Source: Candidatus Nanopelagicales bacterium (GTDB lineage: Bacteria > Actinomycetota > Actinomycetes > S36-B12 > UBA5976). From it: 46,372 bases of DNA. The DNA lies in assembly GCA_023260395.1 (NCBI GenBank), contig JALQVI010000005.1, forward strand, positions 1-46,372, given 5' to 3'. Positions 1 through 8,972 of this stretch are shown here, in pieces. The stretch's first letter is position 1. Every line of letters begins with the position of its first letter. The notes under the pieces were generated by a model. It saw only the letters and a program-made list of their open reading frames with translations, ran no database searches and was not told the origin of the DNA. The position numbers and the translations under genes are program-made.

Positions 1-137
1 ACCTGCTCGGAAATTTCCTTGTTCGTTACAACGCGATCACCGACATGTGCAGCAACACCTACGTGTGAGGGAGAACTTCCGCACGCGGTCAACACAAGCG
101 CAACGGATGCGAAACCAACTACAGCACGAAACTTCAC
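1..137 (-). CDS. SurA-like lipoprotein, N-terminal fragment (gene runs off the left edge)
   Basis: Reading leftwards from a GTG at 137, the first 45 codons give a short basic start, a hydrophobic stretch and a lipobox (LTAC, followed by GSS), so the mature protein should be a lipid-anchored exported protein. After the lipobox comes AAHVGDRVVTNKEISEQ, which matches the start of SurA N-terminal (peptidyl-prolyl isomerase/foldase) domains. An SD-like GAGG lies about 8 nt upstream. A SurA-N lipoprotein just downstream of mfd is common in actinobacteria, which supports the call. Only the N-terminus is in the window, so the presence of a PPIase domain cannot be checked. Confidence 0.7.
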   Translation of the reverse strand, partial: MKFRAVVGFASVALVLTACGSSPSHVGVAAHVGDRVVTNKEISEQ

Positions 138-149
138 GTCTAAAACCTC

Positions 150-3100
150 TTAACTAGCCACCATGACGGTATTGATAAGTTCAGCGACCCAACCAATGAT
201 GTTCACTTCGGTCGATTGCTCGACTCCAAGCATCGCATTCTTTGGACGGGGCACAACAATCGTACGTGTCGCAGGCAGGATTTTGGTACCTGGGTAGACC
301 CGCGAAAGCCTTAATTGACGGGATTCTTGCAATTCAACCGGGAAGAATCGCACAGTGTTTCCAGTGGCGATGACTTCCTCGACACCAACGGCGTGCAAGA
401 TAACGCGCAGTTTTGCAATTTCGACGAGCTCCTGAACAGGAGCAGGTAGTTTGCCGTACCTATCAGTGAGTTCCGCGACCACTTCGGTGATGGCTTCGTC
501 ATTGCGTGCATCGGCCAAACGGCGGTAGGCATCCAGACGCAGTCGTTCTTCGGGAACGTACTGATGTGGGATGTGTGCGTCCACTGGCAACTCAACTTTG
601 ACGTTGAAGTCGTCTTGATGTTCTTTACCTTCGCGAACTTCTGAGATGGCTTCACCGACGAGACGAATGTATAAATCAAAGCCAACTTCGGCGATGTGTC
701 CGCTCTGTTCCCCACCGAGCAAATTTCCAGCGCCACGAATTTCAAGATCCTTCATTGCTACGGCAATGCCGGAACCTAAGTCCGTATGCGCAGCAATCGT
801 AGAAAGTCGGTCGTGTGCAGTTTCACTCAGTGGACGGTCTGGGGAATACAAGAAGTAGGCATATCCACGTTCTCGACTTCGTCCCACACGGCCTCGTAGC
901 TGATGCAACTGCGACAGGCCATAATTTTCGGCCCGATCCACAATCAACGTATTGGCATTAGGGATGTCCAAGCCACTTTCAATGATTGTTGTGGAAACCA
1001 AGACATCGAATTTCTTTTCCCAGAAATCAACAATGATTTGTTCAAGCTGATGTTCATTCATTTGGCCGTGAGCAACAGCAATGCGAGCTTCGGGTACTAG
1101 TTCATTGAGTTTGCTAGCAACTCGATTAATACTTTCGACGCGATTATGCACGAAGTACACCTGTCCATCGCGCAACAGTTCACGGTGAATAGCAGCTGTG
1201 ATGAACTTCTCGTCATATGGACCAACTGACGTCAAGACAGGGTGACGTTCTTCCGGTGGAGTTTGAATCGTCGACATTTCGCGAAGTCCGGTCACTGCCA
1301 TTTCCAACGTACGCGGAATCGGAGTTGCCGACATTGTCAACATGTCAACATTTGTGCGCAGCGCCTTGAGGTGCTCTTTGTGCTCAACGCCAAAACGTTG
1401 TTCTTCATCCACGATGACAAGGCCAAGATCTTTGAACTTCACATCAGCGTTGAACAAACGATGGGTGCCAATGACAATGTCGACAGATCCGTCGGCCATG
1501 CCTTCCATCGTTTTCTTAGTTTCTGCTGCCGTTTGAAAACGAGACAGTGCAGCCAAATTGATTGGGAACTGTGCGTAACGCCGAGTAAAAGTTTGCATGT
1601 GCTGTTGAACGAGCAAGGTTGTGGGAACAAGCACGACTACTTGCTTTCCGTCTTGCACTGCTTTAAAGGCTGCACGAACGGCGATCTCAGTTTTGCCGTA
1701 ACCCACGTCGCCACAAATAAGGCGATCCATTGGAATGCTGCGTTCCATATCAGCCTTGACGTCATTGATCGTGGCGAGTTGATCCGGAGTTTCGATGTGT
1801 TCGAAAGCATCTTCGAGCTCACGTTGCCATGGTGTGTCTGGACCGAATGCGTGACCCTTGCTCGCCTGGCGGGCGGCATACAGTCGGATGAGTTCGCCGG
1901 CAATCTGGCGGACTGCCTTACGTGCCTTTGACTTAGTTTGTGCCCAATCACTGCCACCAAGACGGTTCAGGCTCGGTGCCTCGCCACCGACATAGCGCGT
2001 GACGTGATCGAGCTGATCAGTAGGGACATAGAGCCGATCGCCTCGCTGACCACGCTTGCTTGGTGCGTATTCCACAACAAGATATTCACGAGTTGCGCCT
2101 TGCACATTTCGCTGAGCCATTTCAATGTATCGGCCCACACCATGTTGATCATGAACGATGTAATCGCCAGATTTCAAAGTCAACGGATCGATTGTTGATT
2201 TTCGACGGCTCGGCATTGAACGCGGTTCGCGTGCTGCATCACGCGCGGCGAATAAATCAACCTCAGTCAATAATGCGAACTGACCTGCGTCACACACAAT
2301 GCCGCGCTCTTGGTGCGCTACGACGACTTCCACAACACGGTCCGCGCCAGTGACATGATCAACTAGTCGGGCAGCAACATCGTGTTCAGAGAGCGTTTGC
2401 ACTACGCGTTGTGCCGAACCATGACCAGCCATTGCGATTGCGACGTTAAAGCCACTAGCCCACCAGGCACGGATGTCAGAAACTGCTGCTTCGAAATCAG
2501 ATCGGTACTCAGTTGTGGGGTGGACATCAGGCATCACATCATCTGGACCAATGAGTGTCGAGATTTCACACCATGCCATGGACGCGTACTCGTCCTTGGT
2601 TTCTGCGTAATCGCGGTAGCCAGACTTACCTAGGTCAATTGGAGTTGAGTTGTTGCCGGCGGTGACATTGCTCCACGATGCTTCAAGAAATTCGGCACTC
2701 GTCGTGACAAGTTCTGCCGCTCGCGCAGAAATGCGCTCTGGATCAACTTCAATGACGAGCCACTGTTCGCCCAGGACATCAAGCAACAGTTCCATGTCAT
2801 CGACCAACACTGGCAAGAGACTTTCCATGCCTTCGACGGAAATGCCTTCACTCACCGGACCAAGAATGTCGATGAGTTCGGGATGTTTATCCAGTAAGTG
2901 TGATGCTTTAGCGCGTACATCGTCGTCAATGAGCAACTCGCGGCTAGCAGTTGCCAACAGATTCGTTGTAGGCAAACCAAGCGATCGCTGATCAGCTACT
3001 GAGAACGCACGAATGTCTTCGACAACATCGCCCCAAAATTCAACACGCACCGGATGCTCGAGTGCGCTTGGAAAGACATCAACAATGCCGCCGCGAACTG

Positions 3101-3629
3101 CGAACTGGCCGCGGCGGTCAACGAGTTCAACTCGCTCGAAACCGAGTTCAACAAGGCGGCGCGCAAGGTCGTCAAGAGACACTTCGTCGCCGACCGCTAA
3201 CGTCAATGGCACGATTTCACCGAGCGCTTTGACTAGCGGCTGAATAACCGCTCGGATTGGACTCACCAAGCATTTAATTGGCGTTGACTCTTCGGGATGA
3301 GCCAATCGGCGAAGCACGGCCATTCGCGCGCCTACAGTGTCGCCCGAAGGGCTCAGCCGTTCATGTGGCAATGTTTCCCAGGCTGGAAAGACTGCAATGG
3401 ATTGTGGGTCCATGAAATCGCTCAGTGCTTTTGCATATTCATCGGCTGCACGGTCACTTGGCGTGATGACGAGAACCGGTCGGTCAATTGTCGCTAAAGC
3501 CGCGATGACATAAGGGATGTTGCTTGGCGCTGTACCAATACGGGCTTGAACACCAGCAGCGAGGTCATGGTGGACGCTCTGAATATTGCTATCTCGTGCA
3601 ACCGCGGTTACGACATGTTGCAGGGACAT
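150..3629 (-). CDS. mfd: Transcription-repair coupling factor Mfd
   Basis: An SF2 translocase that removes RNA polymerase stalled at DNA lesions and recruits UvrA. The 1159 residues match the usual full length. The UvrB-like module occupies about residues 1–350. The RNA-polymerase-interacting (CarD-like) domain spans about 484–548 ([15 protein letters not shown]). Walker A is GDVGYGKT near 640, the DEEQ box near 741, SATPIPRT near 767, and motif VI (QLRGRVGR) near 910. The C-terminal UvrA-binding-like domain is present. The ATG lies 4 nt past the CysQ-like gene's stop. The only SD-like bases (AGGA) sit 2 nt from the ATG, too close for a normal site, while TAGCGT lies exactly 6 nt upstream, so a leaderless promoter inside the end of the upstream gene is possible alongside operon read-through. 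Confidence 0.98.
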   Translation of the reverse strand: MSLQHVVTAVARDSNIQSVHHDLAAGVQARIGTAPSNIPYVIAALATIDRPVLVITPSDRAADEYAKALSDFMDPQSIAVFPAWETLPHERLSPSGDTVGARMAVLRRLAHPEESTPIKCLVSPIRAVIQPLVKALGEIVPLTLAVGDEVSLDDLARRLVELGFERVELVDRRGQFAVRGGIVDVFPSALEHPVRVEFWGDVVEDIRAFSVADQRSLGLPTTNLLATASRELLIDDDVRAKASHLLDKHPELIDILGPVSEGISVEGMESLLPVLVDDMELLLDVLGEQWLVIEVDPERISARAAELVTTSAEFLEASWSNVTAGNNSTPIDLGKSGYRDYAETKDEYASMAWCEISTLIGPDDVMPDVHPTTEYRSDFEAAVSDIRAWWASGFNVAIAMAGHGSAQRVVQTLSEHDVAARLVDHVTGADRVVEVVVAHQERGIVCDAGQFALLTEVDLFAARDAAREPRSMPSRRKSTIDPLTLKSGDYIVHDQHGVGRYIEMAQRNVQGATREYLVVEYAPSKRGQRGDRLYVPTDQLDHVTRYVGGEAPSLNRLGGSDWAQTKSKARKAVRQIAGELIRLYAARQASKGHAFGPDTPWQRELEDAFEHIETPDQLATINDVKADMERSIPMDRLICGDVGYGKTEIAVRAAFKAVQDGKQVVVLVPTTLLVQQHMQTFTRRYAQFPINLAALSRFQTAAETKKTMEGMADGSVDIVIGTHRLFNADVKFKDLGLVIVDEEQRFGVEHKEHLKALRTNVDMLTMSATPIPRTLEMAVTGLREMSTIQTPPEERHPVLTSVGPYDEKFITAAIHRELLRDGQVYFVHNRVESINRVASKLNELVPEARIAVAHGQMNEHQLEQIIVDFWEKKFDVLVSTTIIESGLDIPNANTLIVDRAENYGLSQLHQLRGRVGRSRERGYAYFLYSPDRPLSETAHDRLSTIAAHTDLGSGIAVAMKDLEIRGAGNLLGGEQSGHIAEVGFDLYIRLVGEAISEVREGKEHQDDFNVKVELPVDAHIPHQYVPEERLRLDAYRRLADARNDEAITEVVAELTDRYGKLPAPVQELVEIAKLRVILHAVGVEEVIATGNTVRFFPVELQESRQLRLSRVYPGTKILPATRTIVVPRPKNAMLGVEQSTEVNIIGWVAELINTVMVAS

Positions 3630-3633
3630 GTTC

Positions 3634-4395
3634 CTACGCTAAGGAGTGAATGAGGGTTGGAACAAATTCCGGCCTGGTGATGACGGCATTGGCAATCATC
3701 GTGTCCGGACGATTGAAGTCCAAATGGTTGCCTTCGCGATCACATACGGCAAGTCCATAGTGGTGCGCAACACCAAGTGGAGCAGCAATATCCCATTCAT
3801 GGAAGCCGCCAGTATTGATGTACATGTCAGCAAAGCCAGCCACGATATGTGCGACCTTCGCGCCTACGGAACCCATTGGCGAAACGGCAACGTCACGCCC
3901 AGTAGCAGCGTGAAGTTCGGCTGCAATGCGGTCAATTTCCCGGGGTGGGCGTGTGCGCGAAACCAAAATACGGATTTCTTCGGCACGAGCAATGGATGGA
4001 ATAACCTCATCATCCATCGACAGCATCACACCTGTTGCCGGAACGTAAACGCTGGCAGCAACGATGCCCGATAGTTGCGATGCTTCGCGCTCCCACAAAG
4101 CAATGTGTACGGCGTAGTCGTCGCCGCGACTTGAGTAATGCGAAGTACCGTCGAGTGGATCAATGATCCATAACCGATCATGCTGCAATCGCTCAGAGTC
4201 GATAATCCCCTCTTCACTCAACACAACATCGCCCGGTCGAAACTCTCGGAATAACTCCATACACAGTTCATGCGCGGCCCGATCACCGAGTGCGCCGAGT
4301 TCACGTGATGGCAGACCAGGTGAATCGATTCGAATCGCAGCCAGTAAATCACCAGCTCGACGAGCAATGTGTCGCGCTACTTCATGATCATTCAT
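3634..4395 (-). CDS. cysQ: Inositol-monophosphatase-family phosphatase, CysQ-like (3'(2'),5'-bisphosphate nucleotidase)
   Basis: A 253-residue member of the Mg2+-dependent, Li+-sensitive phosphatase superfamily. Metal-binding motifs are LSEE, WIIDPLDGT and EWDIAAP. The SEE and DPLDGTxxY/F pattern with DDYAVHIALW fits actinobacterial CysQ proteins, which hydrolyse PAP from sulfate assimilation and can also act on inositol or fructose phosphates. The exact substrate cannot be read from sequence. Its ATG overlaps the pth stop by 4 nt (ATGA), so it is probably translated from the pth transcript, and mfd follows 4 nt after its stop. This makes pth–cysQ–mfd one likely transcription unit. Confidence 0.85.
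   Translation of the reverse strand: MNDHEVARHIARRAGDLLAAIRIDSPGLPSRELGALGDRAAHELCMELFREFRPGDVVLSEEGIIDSERLQHDRLWIIDPLDGTSHYSSRGDDYAVHIALWEREASQLSGIVAASVYVPATGVMLSMDDEVIPSIARAEEIRILVSRTRPPREIDRIAAELHAATGRDVAVSPMGSVGAKVAHIVAGFADMYINTGGFHEWDIAAPLGVAHHYGLAVCDREGNHLDFNRPDTMIANAVITRPEFVPTLIHSLA
3636..3641 (-). promoter_or_regulatory. Candidate leaderless -10 box for mfd
   Basis: TAGCGT, a 6-nt spacer (AGGAAC), then the ATG. It lies inside the last codons of the upstream phosphatase gene. The same hexamer and spacing precede pmt. Confidence 0.45.
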
Positions 4396-4964
4396 GAGTT
4401 AAAAGTGTTCTGCGTTTGCACTAAGCCATGGTTAACCAACGACTCAACCGCATCGGCGCCATTGGTGATTAAGAATTCAACATCTGTTGCTTGCGCACTT
4501 GAAAAAGCTTTGAGTACAAAGTCTGCGGGATCTTGACGACCTTCGGGGCGACCAATTCCAAGACGGACGCGAAACCAATCCCCTGTACCAAAAGCACTGC
4601 GAATTGATTTGAGGCCATTGTGACCATTGTCGCCGCCGCCCAGTTTCACGCGGATTGTCGAGAGTGGGATATCCAATTCATCATGCAGCACGATGATGTT
4701 CTCTGGAGAGATTTTGTAAAACGAGGCCAGCGCCTTGGTCGGTCCGCCGCTTTCGTTCATGTACGACATTGGCTTAACAAGAACTAATTTGTTTTCGCCC
4801 ATGCGCACTTCGGCGACGTCAGCGAGCGCACGTTTGTGGCGACTGAGTTTTGAATTGTTTCGAGCCGCGAGCTCGTCAATCACACGGGCACCAATGTTGT
4901 GTCGGGTGAAAGCATAAGTGGGACCCGGATTACCGAGTCCCACTACGAGCCATTGATTAGCCAC
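4392..4964 (-). CDS. pth: Peptidyl-tRNA hydrolase
   Basis: Cleaves the ester bond of peptidyl-tRNA released by ribosome drop-off, recycling tRNA in the cytoplasm. The 190 residues match the bacterial Pth family. The signature GLGNPGPTYAFTRHNIG carries the catalytic His and substrate-contact Asn. MSYMNESG, LHDELDIP (catalytic-dyad Asp) and GGGDNGHNGLKSI are all present. It lies 5 nt downstream of rplY, an order (rplY–pth) conserved in actinobacteria. Its stop overlaps the following CysQ-like gene by 4 nt. Confidence 0.97.
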   Translation of the reverse strand: MANQWLVVGLGNPGPTYAFTRHNIGARVIDELAARNNSKLSRHKRALADVAEVRMGENKLVLVKPMSYMNESGGPTKALASFYKISPENIIVLHDELDIPLSTIRVKLGGGDNGHNGLKSIRSAFGTGDWFRVRLGIGRPEGRQDPADFVLKAFSSAQATDVEFLITNGADAVESLVNHGLVQTQNTFNS

Positions 4965-4969
4965 GCTAA

Positions 4970-5449
4970 TTACTCTGCGCTGTCCTCAGCTGGTGCTTCT
5001 TCGGCAGCAGCTTCATCAGCGGCTGGAGCTGCTGGAGCGTTAGCTTCAGCCTGACGTGCGGTACGTGCAGCAGCCTTGTTGGCAGCAGCTTCGGCAGCAG
5101 CGTTAACTGCAGCATCTGCAGCGGCTGCGCTTGATGCAGCTTCACGTGCGATTGATGCAGCTTCGTCAGCGGTAACGATGACTAGGTCAACGTGTTCCAC
5201 GAAACGACGTACAGGTTCGATCTGGATGTCGCGTGGGGTGACGATGTGGGTCTTGCCTTCGATTGTGATTTCTAGTGAAGAAACCTTCTTGCGAAGGATC
5301 TTGAGCAAGTCGCGGGAATCAACAGCAACGTGAACTGGTGCGGTGCCGTGTCCGTAAACAACTGCTGGGGTCTTGCCGTCGCGACGTAGGCTGCGGGCTG
5401 CACCCTTGCCGAATTCGCTACGGATTTCTGCGGTCAAAGTCTCTGACAT
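4970..5449 (-). CDS. rplY: Ribosomal protein bL25 (Ctc family) with alanine-rich tail instead of the TL5 domain
   Basis: Binds 5S rRNA in the large ribosomal subunit. Residues 1–92 are a clear bL25 N-terminal domain (TAEIRSEFGKGAARSLRRDG, PAVVYGHG, FVEHVDLVIV). In usual actinobacterial Ctc-type bL25 (about 200 residues) this is followed by a beta-rich CTC/TL5 domain. Here the remaining ~67 residues are about half alanine with scattered Glu, Arg and Asp, ending in an acidic tail (EEAPAEDSAE). The protein totals 159 residues. A strong SD (GGAG) precedes the ATG, and the gene has its own promoter-like sequence and a leader of about 87 nt. The tail keeps reading frame and codon style, so it looks genuine rather than frameshifted. 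Confidence 0.92.
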   Translation of the reverse strand: MSETLTAEIRSEFGKGAARSLRRDGKTPAVVYGHGTAPVHVAVDSRDLLKILRKKVSSLEITIEGKTHIVTPRDIQIEPVRRFVEHVDLVIVTADEAASIAREAASSAAAADAAVNAAAEAAANKAAARTARQAEANAPAAPAADEAAAEEAPAEDSAE

Positions 5450-5542
5450 ATTTACTCCTCGTGGGTCTATTGCACGCTCCGCGTGAGACCTTCGTCGATA
5501 ACGGCTTTCGCATAAGCGACGCCCTCGCCGAGGAGCATTCTT

Positions 5543-5572
5543 AGGGTAACCAGCCCGCTAGAGCATGGTCAA
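5543..5572 (-). promoter_or_regulatory. Candidate promoter of rplY–pth unit
   Basis: On the minus strand TTGACC (5572–5567), 18 nt, then TACCCT (5548–5543). The predicted start near 5536 gives a leader of about 87 nt before the rplY ATG. The leader holds short inverted repeats (CACGC-TCC-GCGTG and CCTCG-G-CGAGG). The 147-bp prs–rplY gap has no other feature. Confidence 0.5.
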
Positions 5573-5596
5573 ATCCGCCTTGAAATCAGCAGAAAA

Positions 5597-6577
5597 TTAC
5601 ACGCCTACGTGGTCGAACAGGCTTGTGACCGAGCCTTCGTCAAACACTTCACGAATCGCGCGGGCAATCAGTGGAGCAATCGGCAGCACAGTCAATCCTG
5701 GGAAACGATTTTCAGGTGCAATTGGGAGGGTGTCAGTGACGACAACTTCCTTGATGCGTGAATCCTGAAGACGCTGTGCAGCTGGAGCCGAGAGCACACC
5801 GTGCGTGGCAGTCACAACAACATCTTCGGCGCCATTTTCGAATAGTGCTTCGGAGGCCTTCACGATTGTGCCGCCGGTATCAATCATGTCGTCAACAACA
5901 ACACAGATGCGGCCCTTGACGTCGCCCACAACTTCGAGAACCTTGGCTTCGTTTGGCACGTCTGGATCGCGACGTTTGTGGATGATGGCGAGTGGTGCAC
6001 CGAGGATGTCAGTCCAACGCTCAGCAACACGCACGCGGCCAGCATCTGGAGAAACGACAGTGATCTTTGAACGATCAAGTGTGCGACCTACGTGTGCCGC
6101 CAAAATCGGTAGTGCAAACAAGTGATCAACTGGACCGTTGAAGAAACCTTGGATTTGAGCAGTGTGCAAGTCAACGCTCATGATGCGGTCAGCGCCAGCA
6201 GCGTGGAACAAGTCAGCCATCAAACGAGCCGAAATCGGTTCGCGACCTGCGTGCTTTTTGTCCTGACGGGCATAGCCATAAAACGGAGCAACAACAGTGA
6301 TGCGCTTTGCAGATGCGCGCTTGAGTGCGTCAACCATCAACAGCTGTTCCATGATCCAGTCGTTCACAGGAGCAGAGTGAGTCTGAAGCACGAAGGCATC
6401 GCAGCCACGAACTGATTCTTCGAAACGTACGAAGGTTTCGCCATTGGCAAAGTTGTAAGCACGAGTAGGTACGAGCTCGACACCAAGGTTTTCGGCAACG
6501 GCCTCAGCTAACTCTGGATGGGATCGACCCGCCAACAAAACCAATCGCTTTGCATTGCTCTGTGTGATCCCGGTCAT
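5597..6577 (-). CDS. prs: Ribose-phosphate pyrophosphokinase (PRPP synthetase)
   Basis: Makes PRPP from ribose 5-phosphate and ATP for nucleotide, His and Trp synthesis. The 326-residue product shows SHPELAEAVA, the metal/ATP motif VDLHTAQIQGFF, and the PRPP-binding loop VVVDDMIDTGGTI. The frame is open to 6670, but the extra residues lie inside glmU and do not resemble Prs. The ATG at 6577 (MTGITQSNAKRLVLL) begins 2 nt after the glmU stop and has an SD (AAGGGG) at a good distance, so this start was chosen. glmU–prs–rplY–pth is a conserved actinobacterial order linking sugar-nucleotide and PRPP supply with translation genes. Confidence 0.97.
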   Translation of the reverse strand: MTGITQSNAKRLVLLAGRSHPELAEAVAENLGVELVPTRAYNFANGETFVRFEESVRGCDAFVLQTHSAPVNDWIMEQLLMVDALKRASAKRITVVAPFYGYARQDKKHAGREPISARLMADLFHAAGADRIMSVDLHTAQIQGFFNGPVDHLFALPILAAHVGRTLDRSKITVVSPDAGRVRVAERWTDILGAPLAIIHKRRDPDVPNEAKVLEVVGDVKGRICVVVDDMIDTGGTIVKASEALFENGAEDVVVTATHGVLSAPAAQRLQDSRIKEVVVTDTLPIAPENRFPGLTVLPIAPLIARAIREVFDEGSVTSLFDHVGV

Positions 6578-6579
6578 CG

Positions 6580-8034
6580 TTAAGCCCCTTCGCCCGATCC
6601 GTTGGTATGAGTAGAGTCTGCCACTGCCGCCTGCGCGGACTTCGAGCCGGGTCGGCGACGAACGACCCAATCCAAAATATTGCGCTGGCGAGCACGGGCA
6701 ACTGCCATTGCTCCAGCTGGTACGTCGTCGGTAATTACTGAGCCTGCAGCGGTGTACGCGCCGTCACCGATTGTGATCGGAGCTACCAACATCGAGTCGC
6801 TGCCGACTCGGACATGACTGCCGATAGTGGTGTGATGCTTGGCGACGCCGTCGTAATTAACGAACACAGTTGCCGCGCCAATATTGGTACCTTCGCCGAT
6901 TGTGGCATCGCCAACGTAGGACAAATGCGGAACTTTCGCGCCTTCGCCTAAGTGAGCGTTTTTCATTTCGACAAAGCCGCCGGCCTTTGCGCCGGTCTCG
7001 AGCACAGTGCCTGGACGCAAGTAGGTGTACGGACCAACTGTTGCCTTGGCGCCGATCACCGCATCTGTTGCAGTGGTGCGAACGACCGATGCATCGGGTC
7101 CAACCGCGGTGTTATTCAAACTTGAGTCTGGGCCGATGTGCGCACCAGCTGCAATCGTTGTGGAGCCCGTCAAAAGCACGTTAGGCAAAATCACGGCATC
7201 AGGCTCAACAGTCACCGTGCTATCAATCCATACTGAGGTTGGATCAACCATCGTGACACCGGCAAGCATCCATGAGTCATTAATGCGCTCGCGTAAAACA
7301 GCGCCAGCCGTAGCAAGTTGTCGTCGATCATTAACACCCAAAATGTGAGCCTCGGCGGTTTCAACGGCGCGCACTACATGGCCGGCATCGCGAAGCACAC
7401 CAATCACGTCCGTGAGGTACTGCTCCCCTTGCGAGTTACTGGTCCCAATTTTGGTTAAAGCATCACGAAGTAGTTCGAGATCAAAAACATAAACACCCGA
7501 ATTGACTTCATCAATAGCGCGCTGTTCATCCGTAGCATCGCGTTCTTCGACGATTGCGCTGACGGTTGCATCCGTGTCGCGAACAATTCGTCCGTATCCA
7601 AATGGATTGGCAAGACGCGCTGTCAAGATCGTTGCGCCAGCACCAGCATGCACGGCAATGAGGTTCTGTAAATCTTGTGATGTCAGCAGTGGTGTGTCAC
7701 CTGCAAGAACAAGCACAGAGCCGCCGGTAACAGTTGGTGCTGATTCCAAGGCAACTGCAACAGCGTGCCCTGTTCCGTTTTGTTCGGTTTGTACTGCTGT
7801 GGTTGCAGTTGGCGCAATTGCTGAAAGTTCTTCGGCAACAAGTTCGCGGCCATGGCCAACGACAACAATCGTGTTGGCGGCATTGAGCGGTTCAGCAGAG
7901 CTGAGAACGTGACCTAAAAGTGAGCGACCTGCGACTCGATGGAGAACCTTGGGAAGAGTCGACTTCATTCGTGTGCCCTGACCAGCGGCCAACACAACTA
8001 CGGCGGTTGGCGGGGTTACATCGAACTGGGACAC
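6580..8034 (-). CDS. glmU: Bifunctional GlmU (N-acetylglucosamine-1-phosphate uridyltransferase / glucosamine-1-phosphate acetyltransferase)
   Basis: Catalyses the last two steps to UDP-GlcNAc, the precursor of peptidoglycan. The N-terminal pyrophosphorylase half has LAAGQGTRMKSTLPKVLH, NGTGHAVAVAL and LAGDTPLL. The C-terminal half is a left-handed beta-helix (hexapeptide repeats from about residue 255) with YLRPG, GGFVEMKNA and HLSYVGDATIGEGTNIGA, the acetyl-CoA site. It is 484 residues with a short Ser/Ala-rich tail. The start is GTG at 8034. There is no SD, but TAGGCT lies exactly 6 nt upstream, suggesting a leaderless message. tRNA-Gln lies 55 bp upstream on the same strand. Confidence 0.97.
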   Translation of the reverse strand: MSQFDVTPPTAVVVLAAGQGTRMKSTLPKVLHRVAGRSLLGHVLSSAEPLNAANTIVVVGHGRELVAEELSAIAPTATTAVQTEQNGTGHAVAVALESAPTVTGGSVLVLAGDTPLLTSQDLQNLIAVHAGAGATILTARLANPFGYGRIVRDTDATVSAIVEERDATDEQRAIDEVNSGVYVFDLELLRDALTKIGTSNSQGEQYLTDVIGVLRDAGHVVRAVETAEAHILGVNDRRQLATAGAVLRERINDSWMLAGVTMVDPTSVWIDSTVTVEPDAVILPNVLLTGSTTIAAGAHIGPDSSLNNTAVGPDASVVRTTATDAVIGAKATVGPYTYLRPGTVLETGAKAGGFVEMKNAHLGEGAKVPHLSYVGDATIGEGTNIGAATVFVNYDGVAKHHTTIGSHVRVGSDSMLVAPITIGDGAYTAAGSVITDDVPAGAMAVARARQRNILDWVVRRRPGSKSAQAAVADSTHTNGSGEGA

Positions 8035-8040
8035 ATCCCT

Positions 8041-8046
8041 AGCCTA
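8041..8046 (-). promoter_or_regulatory. Candidate leaderless -10 box for glmU
   Basis: TAGGCT, a 6-nt spacer (AGGGAT), then the GTG start. No SD is visible. Confidence 0.5.
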
Positions 8047-8089
8047 CTTAAGGCATTGCAGCGCACATGTGCACTACGAAACAAACTTG

Positions 8090-8160
8090 CTCCCGGACGT
8101 GGATTCGAACCACGATAGGCACCTCCAAAGGGTGCTGTCCTGCCTTTAGACGATCCGGGA
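8090..8160 (-). tRNA. tRNA-Gln (anticodon UUG)
   Basis: Read on the minus strand. The 7-bp acceptor stem is TCCCGGA paired with TCCGGGA, discriminator G. The anticodon stem is GCACC/GGTGC around the loop CTTTGGA, giving anticodon TTG. The T arm is CGTGG-TTCGAAT-CCACG. The CCA end is not encoded. A tRNA-Gln next to glmU is usual in actinobacteria. Confidence 0.96.
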
Positions 8161-8171
8161 AAGACGTGAAA

Positions 8172-8202
8172 ATCTTAGGCTCTCGCAGACACTTTCCCCA
8201 AA
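8172..8202 (-). promoter_or_regulatory. Candidate promoter of tRNA-Gln
   Basis: TAAGAT (8177–8172) lies about 12 nt before the tRNA 5' end on the minus strand. A weak -35 (TTGGGG, 8202–8197) sits 19 nt further upstream. Confidence 0.35.
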
Positions 8203-8309
8203 ACGAAGTCCGAAAGTGGACAAAATCAAGGGTGCGGCAGTGCGCTAACCTTGAAACACACTATCGGGTGCAAGCGGATGCTGGTACTCGACGACCTAAG
8301 GAATGTCCC

Positions 8310-8972
8310 TTGGCTATCGCACACGATGCACACGACGAGACCGAATCGACGGTGTCGTCCAACGATCGCGTGCGAATGACCGGCCATGCCCGACGTGCAC
8401 AGTTGATTGAAGTTGGCCGTGCGCTGTTTGCCGAAAAAGGTTTTGAGTCCGTCACCGTCGAAGAAATTGCGCAGACCGCCAAAGTGTCAAAGCCAGTTGT
8501 GTACGAACACTTCGGTTCCAAGGATGGCCTGTACGCCGTGGTTGTTGACCGCGAGATGAACTACTTGCTCAACTCAATCACTCAAACTTTGACCGCGGCA
8601 CATCCGCGTGTTTTGTTGGAACAAGCAGCGTTCGCGCTTTTCGACTACATCGAAACGCACAATGATGGTTTCCGCATCTTGCTTCGCGACTCCCCTGTGT
8701 CAGCAGCATCAGGCAACTTCGCAAGTTTGTTGTCCGACGTAGCAAGTCAGGTAGAGGCACGTTTGGCAACCGAGTTTTCTTCGCGTGGCTTCCCTAAGAA
8801 GATGGCACCGATGTACGCACACATGTTCGTAGGAATGGTTGCTTTGACTGGCCAATGGTGGCTGGATGTCAGCGGCGCAAAGAAAGACGAAGTTATCGCG
8901 CACTTGGTGAACTTAGTGTGGAATGGCGCGGTTGGACTTGAGCGCGACCCAAAGCTCGTTACTCGTCGCTAG
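8310..8972 (+). CDS. TetR-family transcriptional regulator
   Basis: About 220 residues. The N-terminal TetR helix-turn-helix is textbook: LIEVGRALFAEKGFESVTVE, EEIAQTAKVSKPVVYEHFGSK and GLYAVVVDREM. The ligand-binding C-terminal half is all-helical and gives no effector clue. The frame is open back to 8067, but that part overlaps tRNA-Gln. A TTG at 8310 has AAGGA about 8 nt upstream and gives the ~28-residue lead-in seen in related actinobacterial proteins; an ATG at 8379 is the alternative. A TetR gene beside glmU is conserved in actinobacteria. It converges on the MarR gene with a 14-nt overlap. Confidence 0.85.
   Translation: MAIAHDAHDETESTVSSNDRVRMTGHARRAQLIEVGRALFAEKGFESVTVEEIAQTAKVSKPVVYEHFGSKDGLYAVVVDREMNYLLNSITQTLTAAHPRVLLEQAAFALFDYIETHNDGFRILLRDSPVSAASGNFASLLSDVASQVEARLATEFSSRGFPKKMAPMYAHMFVGMVALTGQWWLDVSGAKKDEVIAHLVNLVWNGAVGLERDPKLVTRR

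Noticed and set aside
1242-1931. 229-residue open frame opposite mfd, with several other antisense frames over mfd
   Set aside because: mfd is unambiguous on the other strand; these frames have no family match, no SD and biased composition.
5000-5200. Alanine-rich repeats as a DNA tandem repeat
   Set aside because: GCA/GCT-rich but irregular, without a fixed unit; it is simply the coding sequence of the bL25 tail.
6578-6670. Upstream extension of prs
   Set aside because: It lies wholly in glmU, is unlike Prs, and the ATG at 6577 has its own SD.
8090-8160. tRNA-Trp
   Set aside because: Reading the + strand loop gives CCA-like bases, but only the minus strand forms proper acceptor, D and T arms; its anticodon is UUG (Gln).
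8067-8309. N-terminal 81 residues of the open frame leading into TetR
   Set aside because: This stretch overlaps tRNA-Gln and does not resemble any TetR N-terminus; a start at 8310 or 8379 is better.
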